Positions 9,214-15,931 of a DNA stretch of 64,000 nucleotides are shown piece by piece. Numbering within the stretch: the stretch's first letter is position 1; every line of letters starts with the position of its first letter. The notes under the pieces are model-generated. The model was not told the origin of the DNA. It saw nothing but the letters and a program-made list of their open reading frames with translations, and did not search any database. The position numbers were made by a program, and so were the translations under genes. Location of the stretch: assembly GCF_004793885.1 (NCBI RefSeq), contig NZ_SRYG01000010.1, forward strand, positions 23,349 through 87,348, given 5' to 3'. The stretch is from Dubosiella muris (GTDB taxonomy: Bacteria; Bacillota_I; Bacilli_A; Erysipelotrichales; Erysipelotrichaceae).

Positions 9214-9239
9214 AACGTCGGGACGCCCGGCGTTTTTTT
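9214..9239 (+). terminator. Terminator of the GH1 gene
   Basis: A 9-bp stem (AACGTCGGG / CCCGGCGTT, one G-U pair) with a 3-nt loop is followed by a run of T. Confidence 0.85.
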
Positions 9240-9272
9240 AACGGCGCAAAAGAAGGAAATTCAAAATCGTGT

Positions 9273-9301
9273 TTGACAAAAAGGACAGCATCCATTATTA
9301 T
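9273..9301 (+). promoter_or_regulatory. Promoter of tRNA-Ser
   Basis: A near-consensus promoter: TTGACA (9273), 17-base spacer, TATTAT (9296), ending 11 bases before the mature tRNA 5' end. Confidence 0.8.
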
Positions 9302-9312
9302 AAACGGGTAAC

Positions 9313-9400
9313 GGAGAGTTGTCCGAGCGGCTTAAGGTGCAGTCTTGGAAAGGCTGTGTAGTGAAAGCTACCAAGAGTTCGAATCTCTTACTCTCCGCCA
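9313..9400 (+). tRNA. tRNA-Ser(GGA)
   Basis: An 88-nt class II tRNA. The acceptor stem is GGAGAGT / ACTCTCC, the anticodon arm is CAGTC-TTGGAAA-GGCTG giving anticodon GGA (reads UCC and UCU), the long variable arm (GTAG-TGAAAG-CTAC) is typical of serine tRNA, and the T arm is AAGAG-TTCGAAT-CTCTT. The CCA end is encoded. It has its own promoter and terminator, so it is a single-gene transcript. Confidence 0.97.
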
Positions 9401-9417
9401 TTTTTTTTTTACAACGC

Positions 9418-9450
9418 AAGCGCCGAACGATTTTCGCCCGGCGCTTTTTT
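9418..9450 (+). terminator. Terminator of tRNA-Ser
   Basis: An 8-bp stem (AAGCGCCG / CGGCGCTT) is followed by a T run. It also lies just beyond the 3' end of the converging oxidoreductase gene. Confidence 0.75.
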
Positions 9451-9453
9451 CTT

Positions 9454-10389
9454 TTATTTGGATTCGCGCGCGATTCGATCCATCATTTGCGCGCAAGCCA
9501 GCGAGTCCTGAAGCGGCATGATGTCGCTTTCTTTTTTTCCTTCGCGCACAAGTTGTTCGAAGTGGGCGATTTCGCCATAAAAATCATCCTGTTCGTAAGG
9601 ATAGACGAATGGGTTCGCCATTCCGTTTTCCTCCAGCGTCCAGCCTTCTGCCCGATGGAAGTTTGGAATCGTGATCGACCAGGTTTTCGCTCCTATGACG
9701 GCTTGGACGTCTTTTGTCCGGTCGCAGGCGCATTCCATGGCGCACGTCGCGCCCTCGTATGTGAAAATCACGCGGTCAAACACGTCGACTCCATGCGCCA
9801 CGCGTGATTCGCACGCCACGTCAAGCAGTTTCCGGTCTTTCATCAAGTCCTGCATCAGCGCGATTCCATACACGCCGCAGTCCAGCAAAATGCCGCCGCC
9901 CGGCGTTTGGTACACGTAGGAGTCGGGATCGTAGGCGAACTGCCGATCCATTGTCACATCCAGATAGGCGGGTGTTCTGGCGCGCAAAGCATGTTTCAAG
10001 GCGTGATACGCCGGCGTGAAGCGCTCTTTCATCGCCTCCATGCACAAGGTGTCGTTTTTTTGGGCCGCCTCGATGATCATTTTTACTTCCTCGCTGTCGA
10101 TCGCGAGCGGTTTTTCGCACAGCACGGGCTTTTTGCGAGCCAGCGCGGCAAGAACAGCGTTGGCGTGCAGTCGGTGCGGCAACGCGATATAGACGGCTTC
10201 GATGGCCGGATCGTTGAGCAGCGTTTCTGGATCCAGCGTATACCACCCGATTTCGAATCGCTGGCAAAATCGTTTGAGTTTTTCCTCGTCGCGTCCGCAT
10301 ACCATGGCAATCGAGGCGTTTTCCATGCGCGCGATGGATTGGGCGAACCGGTGGGCGATGTTCCCGGCGCCGATGATCCCCCATTTCAT
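9454..10389 (-). CDS. Gfo/Idh/MocA family NAD(P)-dependent oxidoreductase
   Basis: A 311-aa enzyme with an N-terminal Rossmann fold (WGIIGAGNIAHRFAQS) and the family signature with catalytic lysine (PVLCEKPLAID). The C-terminal domain carries GGGILLDCGVYGIALMQDLM, where the family binds its sugar-like substrate. Members oxidise or reduce cyclic polyols and sugars such as inositol, glucose or trans-dihydrodiols; the substrate cannot be told here. Start ATG at 10389 was preferred to an in-frame ATG two codons earlier because GAAGGG lies six bases before it. It is divergent from the mscS gene and is probably transcribed alone. Confidence 0.9.
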   Translation of the reverse strand: MKWGIIGAGNIAHRFAQSIARMENASIAMVCGRDEEKLKRFCQRFEIGWYTLDPETLLNDPAIEAVYIALPHRLHANAVLAALARKKPVLCEKPLAIDSEEVKMIIEAAQKNDTLCMEAMKERFTPAYHALKHALRARTPAYLDVTMDRQFAYDPDSYVYQTPGGGILLDCGVYGIALMQDLMKDRKLLDVACESRVAHGVDVFDRVIFTYEGATCAMECACDRTKDVQAVIGAKTWSITIPNFHRAEGWTLEENGMANPFVYPYEQDDFYGEIAHFEQLVREGKKESDIMPLQDSLACAQMMDRIARESK

Positions 10390-10438
10390 TTGCATCCCTT
10401 CTTTCTTTGTTTCTATTATACGGAAAGAAGGCAGGAAG

Positions 10439-10468
10439 TTAACATTGCGTGCGCGAAAACGGTACAAT
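10439..10468 (+). promoter_or_regulatory. Promoter of the mscS-like gene
   Basis: TTAACA (10439) and TACAAT (10463) with an 18-base spacer, 33 bases before the start codon. A TATAAT-like box on the other strand (near 10415) could serve the divergent oxidoreductase gene. Confidence 0.55.
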
Positions 10469-10501
10469 AAAGAGGAATGAAAATAAGGGGGAAGATGGAA
10501 C

Positions 10502-11326
10502 ATGGATGGTTTGTATCAATTTCATATTTCGGATTTGAATTTTGAAGCGTTTTTCACTCATCTCGGACCTTTTTTGGAAAAGGCGTGGATCCCGCTTCTG
10601 GAAGTCGTTTGCGGGGTCGTGCTCGGACCGTTCGTGAAGCGGATTTTGATGCGCGCGGCCCGCAACGCTCCCGATCAGGGCGCGCTGACGTTTCTCGCTT
10701 CGTTTTCAAATATCACGATTATCGTCTTTTCAATTATTCTTGCCATCGAGCAGCTTGGCATCAATATGACAAGCATCGTCGCGCTCGTGTCGGCTTTGGG
10801 ACTGGGCGTGTCGCTGGCTGTGAAAAACAACATGGCCAACGTCGCGGGCGGCATTCAAATCCTTTTGACAAAGCCGTTTGTCGTGGGCGACTATATTCGC
10901 ATTGACGAGCACAAAGGGGTCGTCAAGTCGATTGAGCTGATGTTCACGACGCTGGTGACCGACAACAACAAGCTGGTTGTCGTGCCCAACGATGAAATCG
11001 TGACCAATTTGGTCACGAACTATTCTCAAACGCCAACCCGCCGTTTGCGGCTCGTGATTCCGGTCAAGCTGCCGGACGACATTCCCAAAGTGTGCGCGCG
11101 CATCCAGGCGATTGTCGAAGGGGATCCGCGCATTTTGAAAGATCCGCCGCTGCGCGTGACGGTGGACAAAGTCGTGGAAGGCTACGCCAATATTTTGCTG
11201 ATCGCGTACGTCGACTGGGAAGACTACGAGCGCTGCAAGGAAGATTTCAACTACAAGATCGTATCGAATTTGAAACAGTTTCAGCCACAGCCTAAAGCGG
11301 ACGATTCCTCCTCCGATTCGGAGTGA
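10502..11326 (+). CDS. mscS: MscS-family small-conductance mechanosensitive channel
   Basis: A 274-aa membrane protein with three predicted helices: an N-terminal anchor near residues 25-45, a second near 62-85 (LASFSNITIIVFSIILAIEQLG) and the pore-lining helix with Gly/Ala packing (LVSALGLGVSLAVKNNMANVAGGIQIL). The beta domain begins FVVGDYIRIDEHKGVVKSIELMFTTL, the hallmark of MscS, and the cytoplasmic vestibule domain follows. It opens on membrane tension during hypo-osmotic shock. The start has GGGGGAAG upstream. The tail ends in an acidic/serine-rich stretch (DDSSSDSE). The gene is a single transcription unit. Confidence 0.93.
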   Translation: MDGLYQFHISDLNFEAFFTHLGPFLEKAWIPLLEVVCGVVLGPFVKRILMRAARNAPDQGALTFLASFSNITIIVFSIILAIEQLGINMTSIVALVSALGLGVSLAVKNNMANVAGGIQILLTKPFVVGDYIRIDEHKGVVKSIELMFTTLVTDNNKLVVVPNDEIVTNLVTNYSQTPTRRLRLVIPVKLPDDIPKVCARIQAIVEGDPRILKDPPLRVTVDKVVEGYANILLIAYVDWEDYERCKEDFNYKIVSNLKQFQPQPKADDSSSDSE

Positions 11327-11341
11327 ATCGCTCCTTTTTTT
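11320..11341 (+). terminator. Probable terminator of mscS
   Basis: A short GGAG(T)/(G)CTCC stem is followed by seven T residues right after the stop codon; an overlapping alternative stem is CGATTC/GAATCG. Confidence 0.5.
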
Positions 11342-11424
11342 ATTGGAAGCGCGCGAACGCGAAAAAACGGATCCGGCCGGCCGCGTTCCATTGTGTGATT
11401 GTATGTGTTTGAAAGCAAGACACC

Positions 11425-11453
11425 TTGCAATTTGAATGAAAAATTAATAAAAT
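11425..11453 (+). promoter_or_regulatory. Promoter of cysE, placed for a leaderless transcript
   Basis: TTGCAA (11425) and TAAAAT (11448) are spaced 17 bases. Only six bases separate the -10 box from the ATG of cysE, so transcription would start at or next to the start codon. No Shine-Dalgarno sequence is present. Confidence 0.5.
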
Positions 11454-11459
11454 TAACCC

Positions 11460-12029
11460 ATGTCTAAGAATTCAATTTTACGACTCGCGTCGTATAATAT
11501 CAAACGAACGATGGCGCTGGATCCAGCCGCCAAATCGAAATTCGAAGTGCTGTTTATTTATCCGCACATCAAGGCGTTGTACCATTATCGCATCGCCCAC
11601 CACTTTTGGGTGCGCGGACACCATTTGCTGGCGCGCTGGATTTCGAACCGGGCCCGCCACAAGACGGGGATCGAGATCCATCCGGGCGCTCAAATCGGCA
11701 AAGGGCTAGTCATCGACCATGGAATGGGCGTCGTCATTGGCGAGACGACGATCATTGGCGACGATTGCCAGCTGTATCACGGGGTGACGCTGGGCGGGCG
11801 GGGTTCGACCGACTGCAAGCGGCATCCGACGCTGGAAGATGGCGCCTACGTGGGGTCGGGCGCGAAGGTGCTTGGCAACATCACGCTGGGAAAAGGCAGC
11901 AAAGTGGGAGCCAACGCGGTCGTCCTCGAGGATGTGCCGCCTTACGCCACGGCCGTTGGATTGCCGGCGCGCAATATTTTAAAAGAGGAAAAACTAGAAG
12001 AGAAAAAGGAAAATTATGTGGAAATATAA
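11460..12029 (+). CDS. cysE: Serine O-acetyltransferase
   Basis: A 189-aa left-handed beta-helix acyltransferase that makes O-acetylserine from serine and acetyl-CoA, the first step of cysteine synthesis. It shows the short N-terminal helical region with DPAAKSKFEVLFIYPHIKALYHYRIAH, the catalytic DHGMGVVIGE segment, and hexapeptide repeats (IGKGLVIDHG, VTLGGRGSTDCKRHPTLED, GAKVLGNITLGKGSKVGANAVV). The short form is usual in Bacillota. The start ATG has no Shine-Dalgarno sequence and sits six bases after a -10 box, so a leaderless mRNA is plausible. The last 14 bases overlap the next gene. No cysK is nearby. Confidence 0.93.
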   Translation: MSKNSILRLASYNIKRTMALDPAAKSKFEVLFIYPHIKALYHYRIAHHFWVRGHHLLARWISNRARHKTGIEIHPGAQIGKGLVIDHGMGVVIGETTIIGDDCQLYHGVTLGGRGSTDCKRHPTLEDGAYVGSGAKVLGNITLGKGSKVGANAVVLEDVPPYATAVGLPARNILKEEKLEEKKENYVEI

Positions 12030-13263
12030 ATGTAAGTCGCAGTTTTTTGTTTTACTCATTTCATTTTTTGCCGGTGTCTTGCTCATGGCGTTCACCTTTT
12101 CAAATTCCGCGATCATGAACGCCGACATTTTGCCGGCGGAAGTCATTTCGTTCATGAAGTCGAACATCGTTTTGACTTATGTGGCCGGTGGCATGACCGT
12201 GGCCGGCATCGTCAACGTGATCCTGATTACGCAAATGCTCATGCCGCTGAGCCAGTGGGCGCCGTTCATGATTTTCGCGATGTTGTTTATCGCGCCCGAT
12301 TACGTGTTTATCGCCAGCATCGTGCTTGTCATCCCGATGATGATCTTGTCGTTGTACGGATGGCTTTCGCTGCGCTCGAACATGACGCGTGAAATGCGGT
12401 CCCGCAAAATCAGCGACGAACAGGAAATCGTGCGGATTTATCAAATCCACCACGCGCTGCTGCCCGAGTACAAGGAAATGGCGATCGCGTGCCGGAAAAA
12501 CGTGGAGCGGGTTTCCGCGATTTACGCGCTGGGCATCGTGGCGATCTTCTGCATCATGTTGTTCGTCAACAACTTGTGGATCCTGATTATTGCTTTGTTT
12601 TTTTACATGATGGCGTTCAACGCCCTGCTTCGGTACCGGACGTCGTGCTTCATTCCGATCACGAAGCTGCTTTATGAAAAATGCGATCCGGAAGCGTGCG
12701 CGTCGGCCATCATTTATTATTCGACGAAAGGGAAAAAGATCCGTCTGACGCAAAAGGCGCTCTTCGCGCAATGCCTCATTTATATGAACGACCCGGAACT
12801 TGCCCAGGATGTGCTGATTACGTATCCGCGTAAAGATCCGGCCAGCTCGCTGACGTACTGGAGCTTGATGGCGTATATCGACTATTTGCTCAAAGACGAG
12901 GAAGCGCTTGAAAGAGCCGAGGAGGAGGCGTCGCGGGTTCGTTTGAATTTTGGTCCGACCGGCGTCATGATTCGTTCGGAGGAGCTCGCTTCCATCAAAA
13001 ACAAAGTGAATCTCATGAACGGCGATTTCAACGAATGCAAGAAGTTTTACTTGAACGCGCTCAAGCGCTCTCCGTTTCCATTTCAGCAAGCGGACGCCAG
13101 CTACTATATTGCGCTCATTAGCTTCGTGCAGGAAGAATACAAAGTCGCGAAAATGTATTTTGAGAAAGTCGTGCAAATCGGAAACAAATTGTATTTTGTC
13201 AAAAACGCGAAAGCGTACCTCGACAAGATCGACAACATGGATTTGTCGGACGAGGAAATGTAA
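12016..13263 (+). CDS. Membrane protein with C-terminal TPR-like helical repeats, unknown function
   Basis: A 415-aa protein that starts inside cysE (14-base overlap, AAAAAGGAAAATT before ATG). The first 115 residues hold about four membrane helices (FFVLLISFFAGVLLMAFTF; VAGGMTVAGIVNVILITQML; FMIFAMLFIAPDYVFIASIVLVIPMMIL). A second pair lies near residues 170-200. The C-terminal 180 residues are helical and read like tetratricopeptide repeats (ALFAQCLIYMNDPELAQDVLI; DASYYIALISFVQEEYKVAKMYFEKVVQI). I do not recognise the family. The coupling to cysE may reflect operon economy and not shared function. Confidence 0.75.
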   Translation: MWKYKCKSQFFVLLISFFAGVLLMAFTFSNSAIMNADILPAEVISFMKSNIVLTYVAGGMTVAGIVNVILITQMLMPLSQWAPFMIFAMLFIAPDYVFIASIVLVIPMMILSLYGWLSLRSNMTREMRSRKISDEQEIVRIYQIHHALLPEYKEMAIACRKNVERVSAIYALGIVAIFCIMLFVNNLWILIIALFFYMMAFNALLRYRTSCFIPITKLLYEKCDPEACASAIIYYSTKGKKIRLTQKALFAQCLIYMNDPELAQDVLITYPRKDPASSLTYWSLMAYIDYLLKDEEALERAEEEASRVRLNFGPTGVMIRSEELASIKNKVNLMNGDFNECKKFYLNALKRSPFPFQQADASYYIALISFVQEEYKVAKMYFEKVVQIGNKLYFVKNAKAYLDKIDNMDLSDEEM

Positions 13264-13271
13264 GACGATTG

Positions 13272-13304
13272 AAACGGAAAGATTTTGGCCTTTCCGTTTT
13301 TTTT
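13272..13304 (+). terminator. Terminator of the cysE operon
   Basis: A 10-bp perfect stem (AAACGGAAAG / CTTTCCGTTT) is followed by a long T run. Confidence 0.88.
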
Positions 13305-13481
13305 ACACCTTTCCTTGCGAAAGCAAAAAGGGTATATTCGTTGAAATAGGAATAACGGATGGAAGCATCGGCGTTTATGATTGCGTTGTGTTGACAAAAA
13401 AAGCTTTATAACATGCCGAACGAAACAACAAAAGCCGCGTTTTGGATTGCGATGCATAGAAAAAGTTCGCTTTCCGGTTCA

Positions 13482-13509
13482 TTGACAGTTTTAACTGCAC
13501 CAATATAAT
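13482..13509 (+). promoter_or_regulatory. Strong promoter upstream of the ToxN-like pseudogene
   Basis: Consensus TTGACA (13482) and TATAAT (13504) with a 16-base spacer. Between this promoter and the next start codon lies about 85 bases with a CCCG/CGGG hairpin and a T run (near 13577-13586), as expected for a short RNA ahead of a type III toxin gene. Confidence 0.6.
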
Positions 13510-13600
13510 TAATTTGGAAAGTTGAAATTTCCTTTGAAGCCCGAGGATGACGGGATGCGAAAGCGAAGAATATTGCCTTTTTTTATAGAAAGGAAGACTA

Positions 13601-14085
13601 TGGGAAGTCAAAATAAACGAAAAATCAAAGTTGGTATGGTTCATCATAACTTTTTTAAAGACCTTAAAGATTCAGATCCAGAATTGTTAACGGGTAAAAG
13701 AGAGAGATGCATAGAAGGCCCTGTCTCATCTTGATCAAGATAAAATACAAAAAGAAAGATTATACCTTTGCTTTGCCACTCCGCTCAAATATATCCGGTT
13801 TTTGTCCTAAAAACACTTATTTCGCATTGCCTACGCGTTCCACTACCCGTGATAGAAACCATCATGGAATCCATTATTCAAAAGCTTTTCCAGTTGACCC
13901 AAAATATTTACTCCCTTACCAAATGAATGACGACATGTATGGAGAACTTGTTCTTGCTTTGATTGAAAAAAAACATCAAACAAATCATTCGAGATTTTAG
14001 ATCTTATATTGTAAATTACGAAAAAGGAATCCGTCCTAAATTTTGCGTTGACATGGAGAACGCAATCGAGAAACAAAATTTGTAG
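13601..14085 (+). pseudogene. ToxN/AbiQ-like endoribonuclease toxin gene, broken by at least two frameshifts
   Basis: Conceptual joining of three frames gives one continuous protein: from ATG 13601 (MGSQNKRKIKVGMVHHNFFK then LKDSDPELLTGK), shifting near 13705 to RRPCLILIKIKYKKKDYTFA, PLRSN and YFALPTRSTT, HHGIHYSKAFPVDPKYLLPY, and shifting again near 13975 to QIIRDFRSYIVNYEKGIRPK and a stop at 14083. This order (small N-terminal segment, RPyLG-like strand, APLrS-like strand, C-terminal helices) resembles the compact RNases of type III toxin-antitoxin systems. The gene has a good RBS and a strong promoter but cannot give a full product as it stands. The family assignment is moderate; the frame disruption is clear. 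Confidence 0.5.
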
Positions 14086-14300
14086 TCAATTCCTCTTTTT
14101 GATTCTTCCATCTATCGTCTAAACGAAATACAAGAAATCATCCTTTTCATTGCGGATATCTTCTTTTTGCTTTCAATACGAAACTTTCATTTTATACGGG
14201 CTGTAAAGGCTCAAAAACCGGTAGACGAATTTGACAGCGTGAAAAATGCGTCGTTTAACGTTGCCGATGGGACGAAGCGTTTTCCCTTCCCAATGACGTT

Positions 14301-14846
14301 TCATGGTTCGCGAACCAAACTCCACGCCAGCACCACATTGACGCCGACGCTAAACGCCATCTCGCACAAAGCGTTGACGTGGCCTGCGCTTGTCAGACAT
14401 AAGAAGCTGAGAGCGAACACGGTCATCAAGGAAAAGCCCAGTTGGCGGTACGCTTTGGAAAGGGTGAAGACAGGCTGGAAAAACGTGACGATCCATTCAA
14501 GCATGAAGGCGCAAACGCACACGATCGCCAGCCACACGTGGATGTCGTTGACCCAGCCGGGCAGCCCGGGATCGTAAGGCACGACGCACGAAAGCGGCAT
14601 GCCGGCGCAAATGAAAAGGTGGAGGAATTTTTGGTACGAAATATGGTACCTGTTCCAAATCGACTTGGAAAACCAGTACATACCAATCACACTCGACACG
14701 GCCCAAATCCACAAAAAGAGCGGATGGTGGAGGGTGTTGCCGATATAGCTTAAATTGTCATACGACGGGTCGATCATAAAAAAGACGAGCGCGTTCAGCG
14801 CCGGATTGAGCAGCCAGCCATACAAAAGAATCCAAAAACGTTTCAT
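14301..14846 (-). CDS. Polytopic membrane protein of unknown function
   Basis: A 181-aa hydrophobic protein with about six predicted membrane helices (WILLYGWLLNPALNALVFFM; PLFLWIWAVSSVIGMYWFS; FLHLFICAGMPLSCVV; VWLAIVCVCAFMLEWIV; LGFSLMTVFALSFLCLTSAG; a last one ending at VLAWSLV). The start MKRFW at 14846 has no Shine-Dalgarno sequence; a TACAAT box lies six bases upstream, so a leaderless transcript is possible. I could not assign the family. It stands alone, between the ToxN-like pseudogene and the divergent AIM24 gene. Confidence 0.65.
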   Translation of the reverse strand: MKRFWILLYGWLLNPALNALVFFMIDPSYDNLSYIGNTLHHPLFLWIWAVSSVIGMYWFSKSIWNRYHISYQKFLHLFICAGMPLSCVVPYDPGLPGWVNDIHVWLAIVCVCAFMLEWIVTFFQPVFTLSKAYRQLGFSLMTVFALSFLCLTSAGHVNALCEMAFSVGVNVVLAWSLVREP

Positions 14847-14852
14847 TCGACT

Positions 14853-14881
14853 ATTGTAGCGAAAAGATGGAAATTTGTATA
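14853..14881 (-). promoter_or_regulatory. Candidate leaderless-type promoter
   Basis: On the minus strand, TATACA and TACAAT are spaced 17 bases, and the -10 box ends six bases before the ATG at 14846, the same geometry as seen at cysE. Confidence 0.4.
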
Positions 14882-14990
14882 TCGGTGCCGGCAAAAAAGC
14901 GGAAAGATTTGGAGAACGTGTGCCGATTTCCGGAAAATACGCTATGATGGAAAAGTGAAAGTGTTTCAAAAGCACGGAAAGGAAGTTTTT

Positions 14991-15752
14991 ATGTATACGA
15001 TTAAAAATCTCAAAAACAATCCCAATATTGAAATGACGGCCCAGGCCGGGCCGTTCACGATTTGGGAGTACAAGCAGGAGCGCTCGACTAACATCGCCGA
15101 CGCCTCCATGGAATATTACGCTTCGAAAATGAACATCCGCAAGCGGCAGGTTTTATGCCAGGTAAGCCGCGGCGAAGGCATCGTGCTGCAAGCCGGCGCG
15201 ATGCAGTGGACAGCCGGCAACGTCAACGCGACGACGGGCGTCAAAGGCGTCGGCGACTTTTTCGGGAAGATGATTGGCGGCAGCGTGACCGGCGAGGCCG
15301 GGATCAAGCCGGAATACCAAGGTGAAGGCGTCGTCATGACCGAGCCGACCTACAAATATTTGCTGCCGGTCGACGTGTCGGAATGGGGCAGCGGTATCGT
15401 GCTGGAAGACGGCATGTTTTTGGCGTGCTCCGAGCGGCTGGAGCGCAAAGTCGTTTCCCGCAAGTCGCTATCCAGCGCGGTGGCGGGAAACGAAGGTCTG
15501 TTTAACTTGTGCCTGCGCGGATCGGGCGTGGCGATTTTGGAAAGCCGCTATCCGAAAGAAGAGCTCATCGAAATCACACTGGAAAACGACGAGCTGAAAA
15601 TCGACGGCTCCATGGCGGTGGCATGGAGTGCCGACCTTCAATTTACCGTTGAGCGGGCGGGAAAAACGCTTGTCGGTTCCGCTGCGAGCGGCGAAGGTCT
15701 GGTCAACGTGTTTCGGGGAACAGGCAAAGTGCTCATGGCCCCGGTTGCCTAG
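14991..15752 (+). CDS. AIM24 family protein
   Basis: A 253-aa protein of the AIM24 (DUF124, TIGR00266-like) family, a beta-barrel fold without known enzymatic activity. Typical segments are LCQVSRGEGIVLQAGAMQW, GEGVVMTEPTYKYLLPVDV, VLEDGMFLACS and FRGTGKVLMAPV near the C-terminus. No signal peptide or membrane segment is visible. The start at 14991 was chosen because AAAGGAAG precedes it; an upstream in-frame ATG lacks a site. The yeast namesake affects mitochondrial membrane organisation, but the bacterial role is unknown. It is a single gene with its own terminator. Confidence 0.85.
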   Translation: MYTIKNLKNNPNIEMTAQAGPFTIWEYKQERSTNIADASMEYYASKMNIRKRQVLCQVSRGEGIVLQAGAMQWTAGNVNATTGVKGVGDFFGKMIGGSVTGEAGIKPEYQGEGVVMTEPTYKYLLPVDVSEWGSGIVLEDGMFLACSERLERKVVSRKSLSSAVAGNEGLFNLCLRGSGVAILESRYPKEELIEITLENDELKIDGSMAVAWSADLQFTVERAGKTLVGSAASGEGLVNVFRGTGKVLMAPVA

Positions 15753-15758
15753 AAAATC

Positions 15759-15781
15759 AGGATGCTTCGGCATCCTTTTTT
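15759..15781 (+). terminator. Terminator of the AIM24 gene
   Basis: A 7-bp stem (AGGATGC / GCATCCT) closed by a stable TTCG tetraloop is followed by a T run. Confidence 0.9.
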
Positions 15782-15931
15782 GCTGGAAATGGAGCCGTTT
15801 ATTGGGATTGACTCACAAAATATGGGATGTTTTGAGCGTTACAATCTGTGTGAACAATGAAAAATGCTAAACTGAAATTGCTGGAGAGCACCTGTTCCAT
15901 GTGCAAACCACTTTTAGAAAGGGGGAATTCC

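Noticed and set aside
11350-11389. Strong GAACGCG/CGCGTTC hairpin before cysE, considered as a riboswitch or terminator
   Set aside because: There is no T run, no match to a known riboswitch core, and the predicted transcript start of cysE lies downstream of it.
12100-13176. A 358-codon minus-strand frame opposite the TPR membrane protein
   Set aside because: It is antisense to a gene with clear membrane helices and RBS, with biased His/Arg/Asp composition and no motif.
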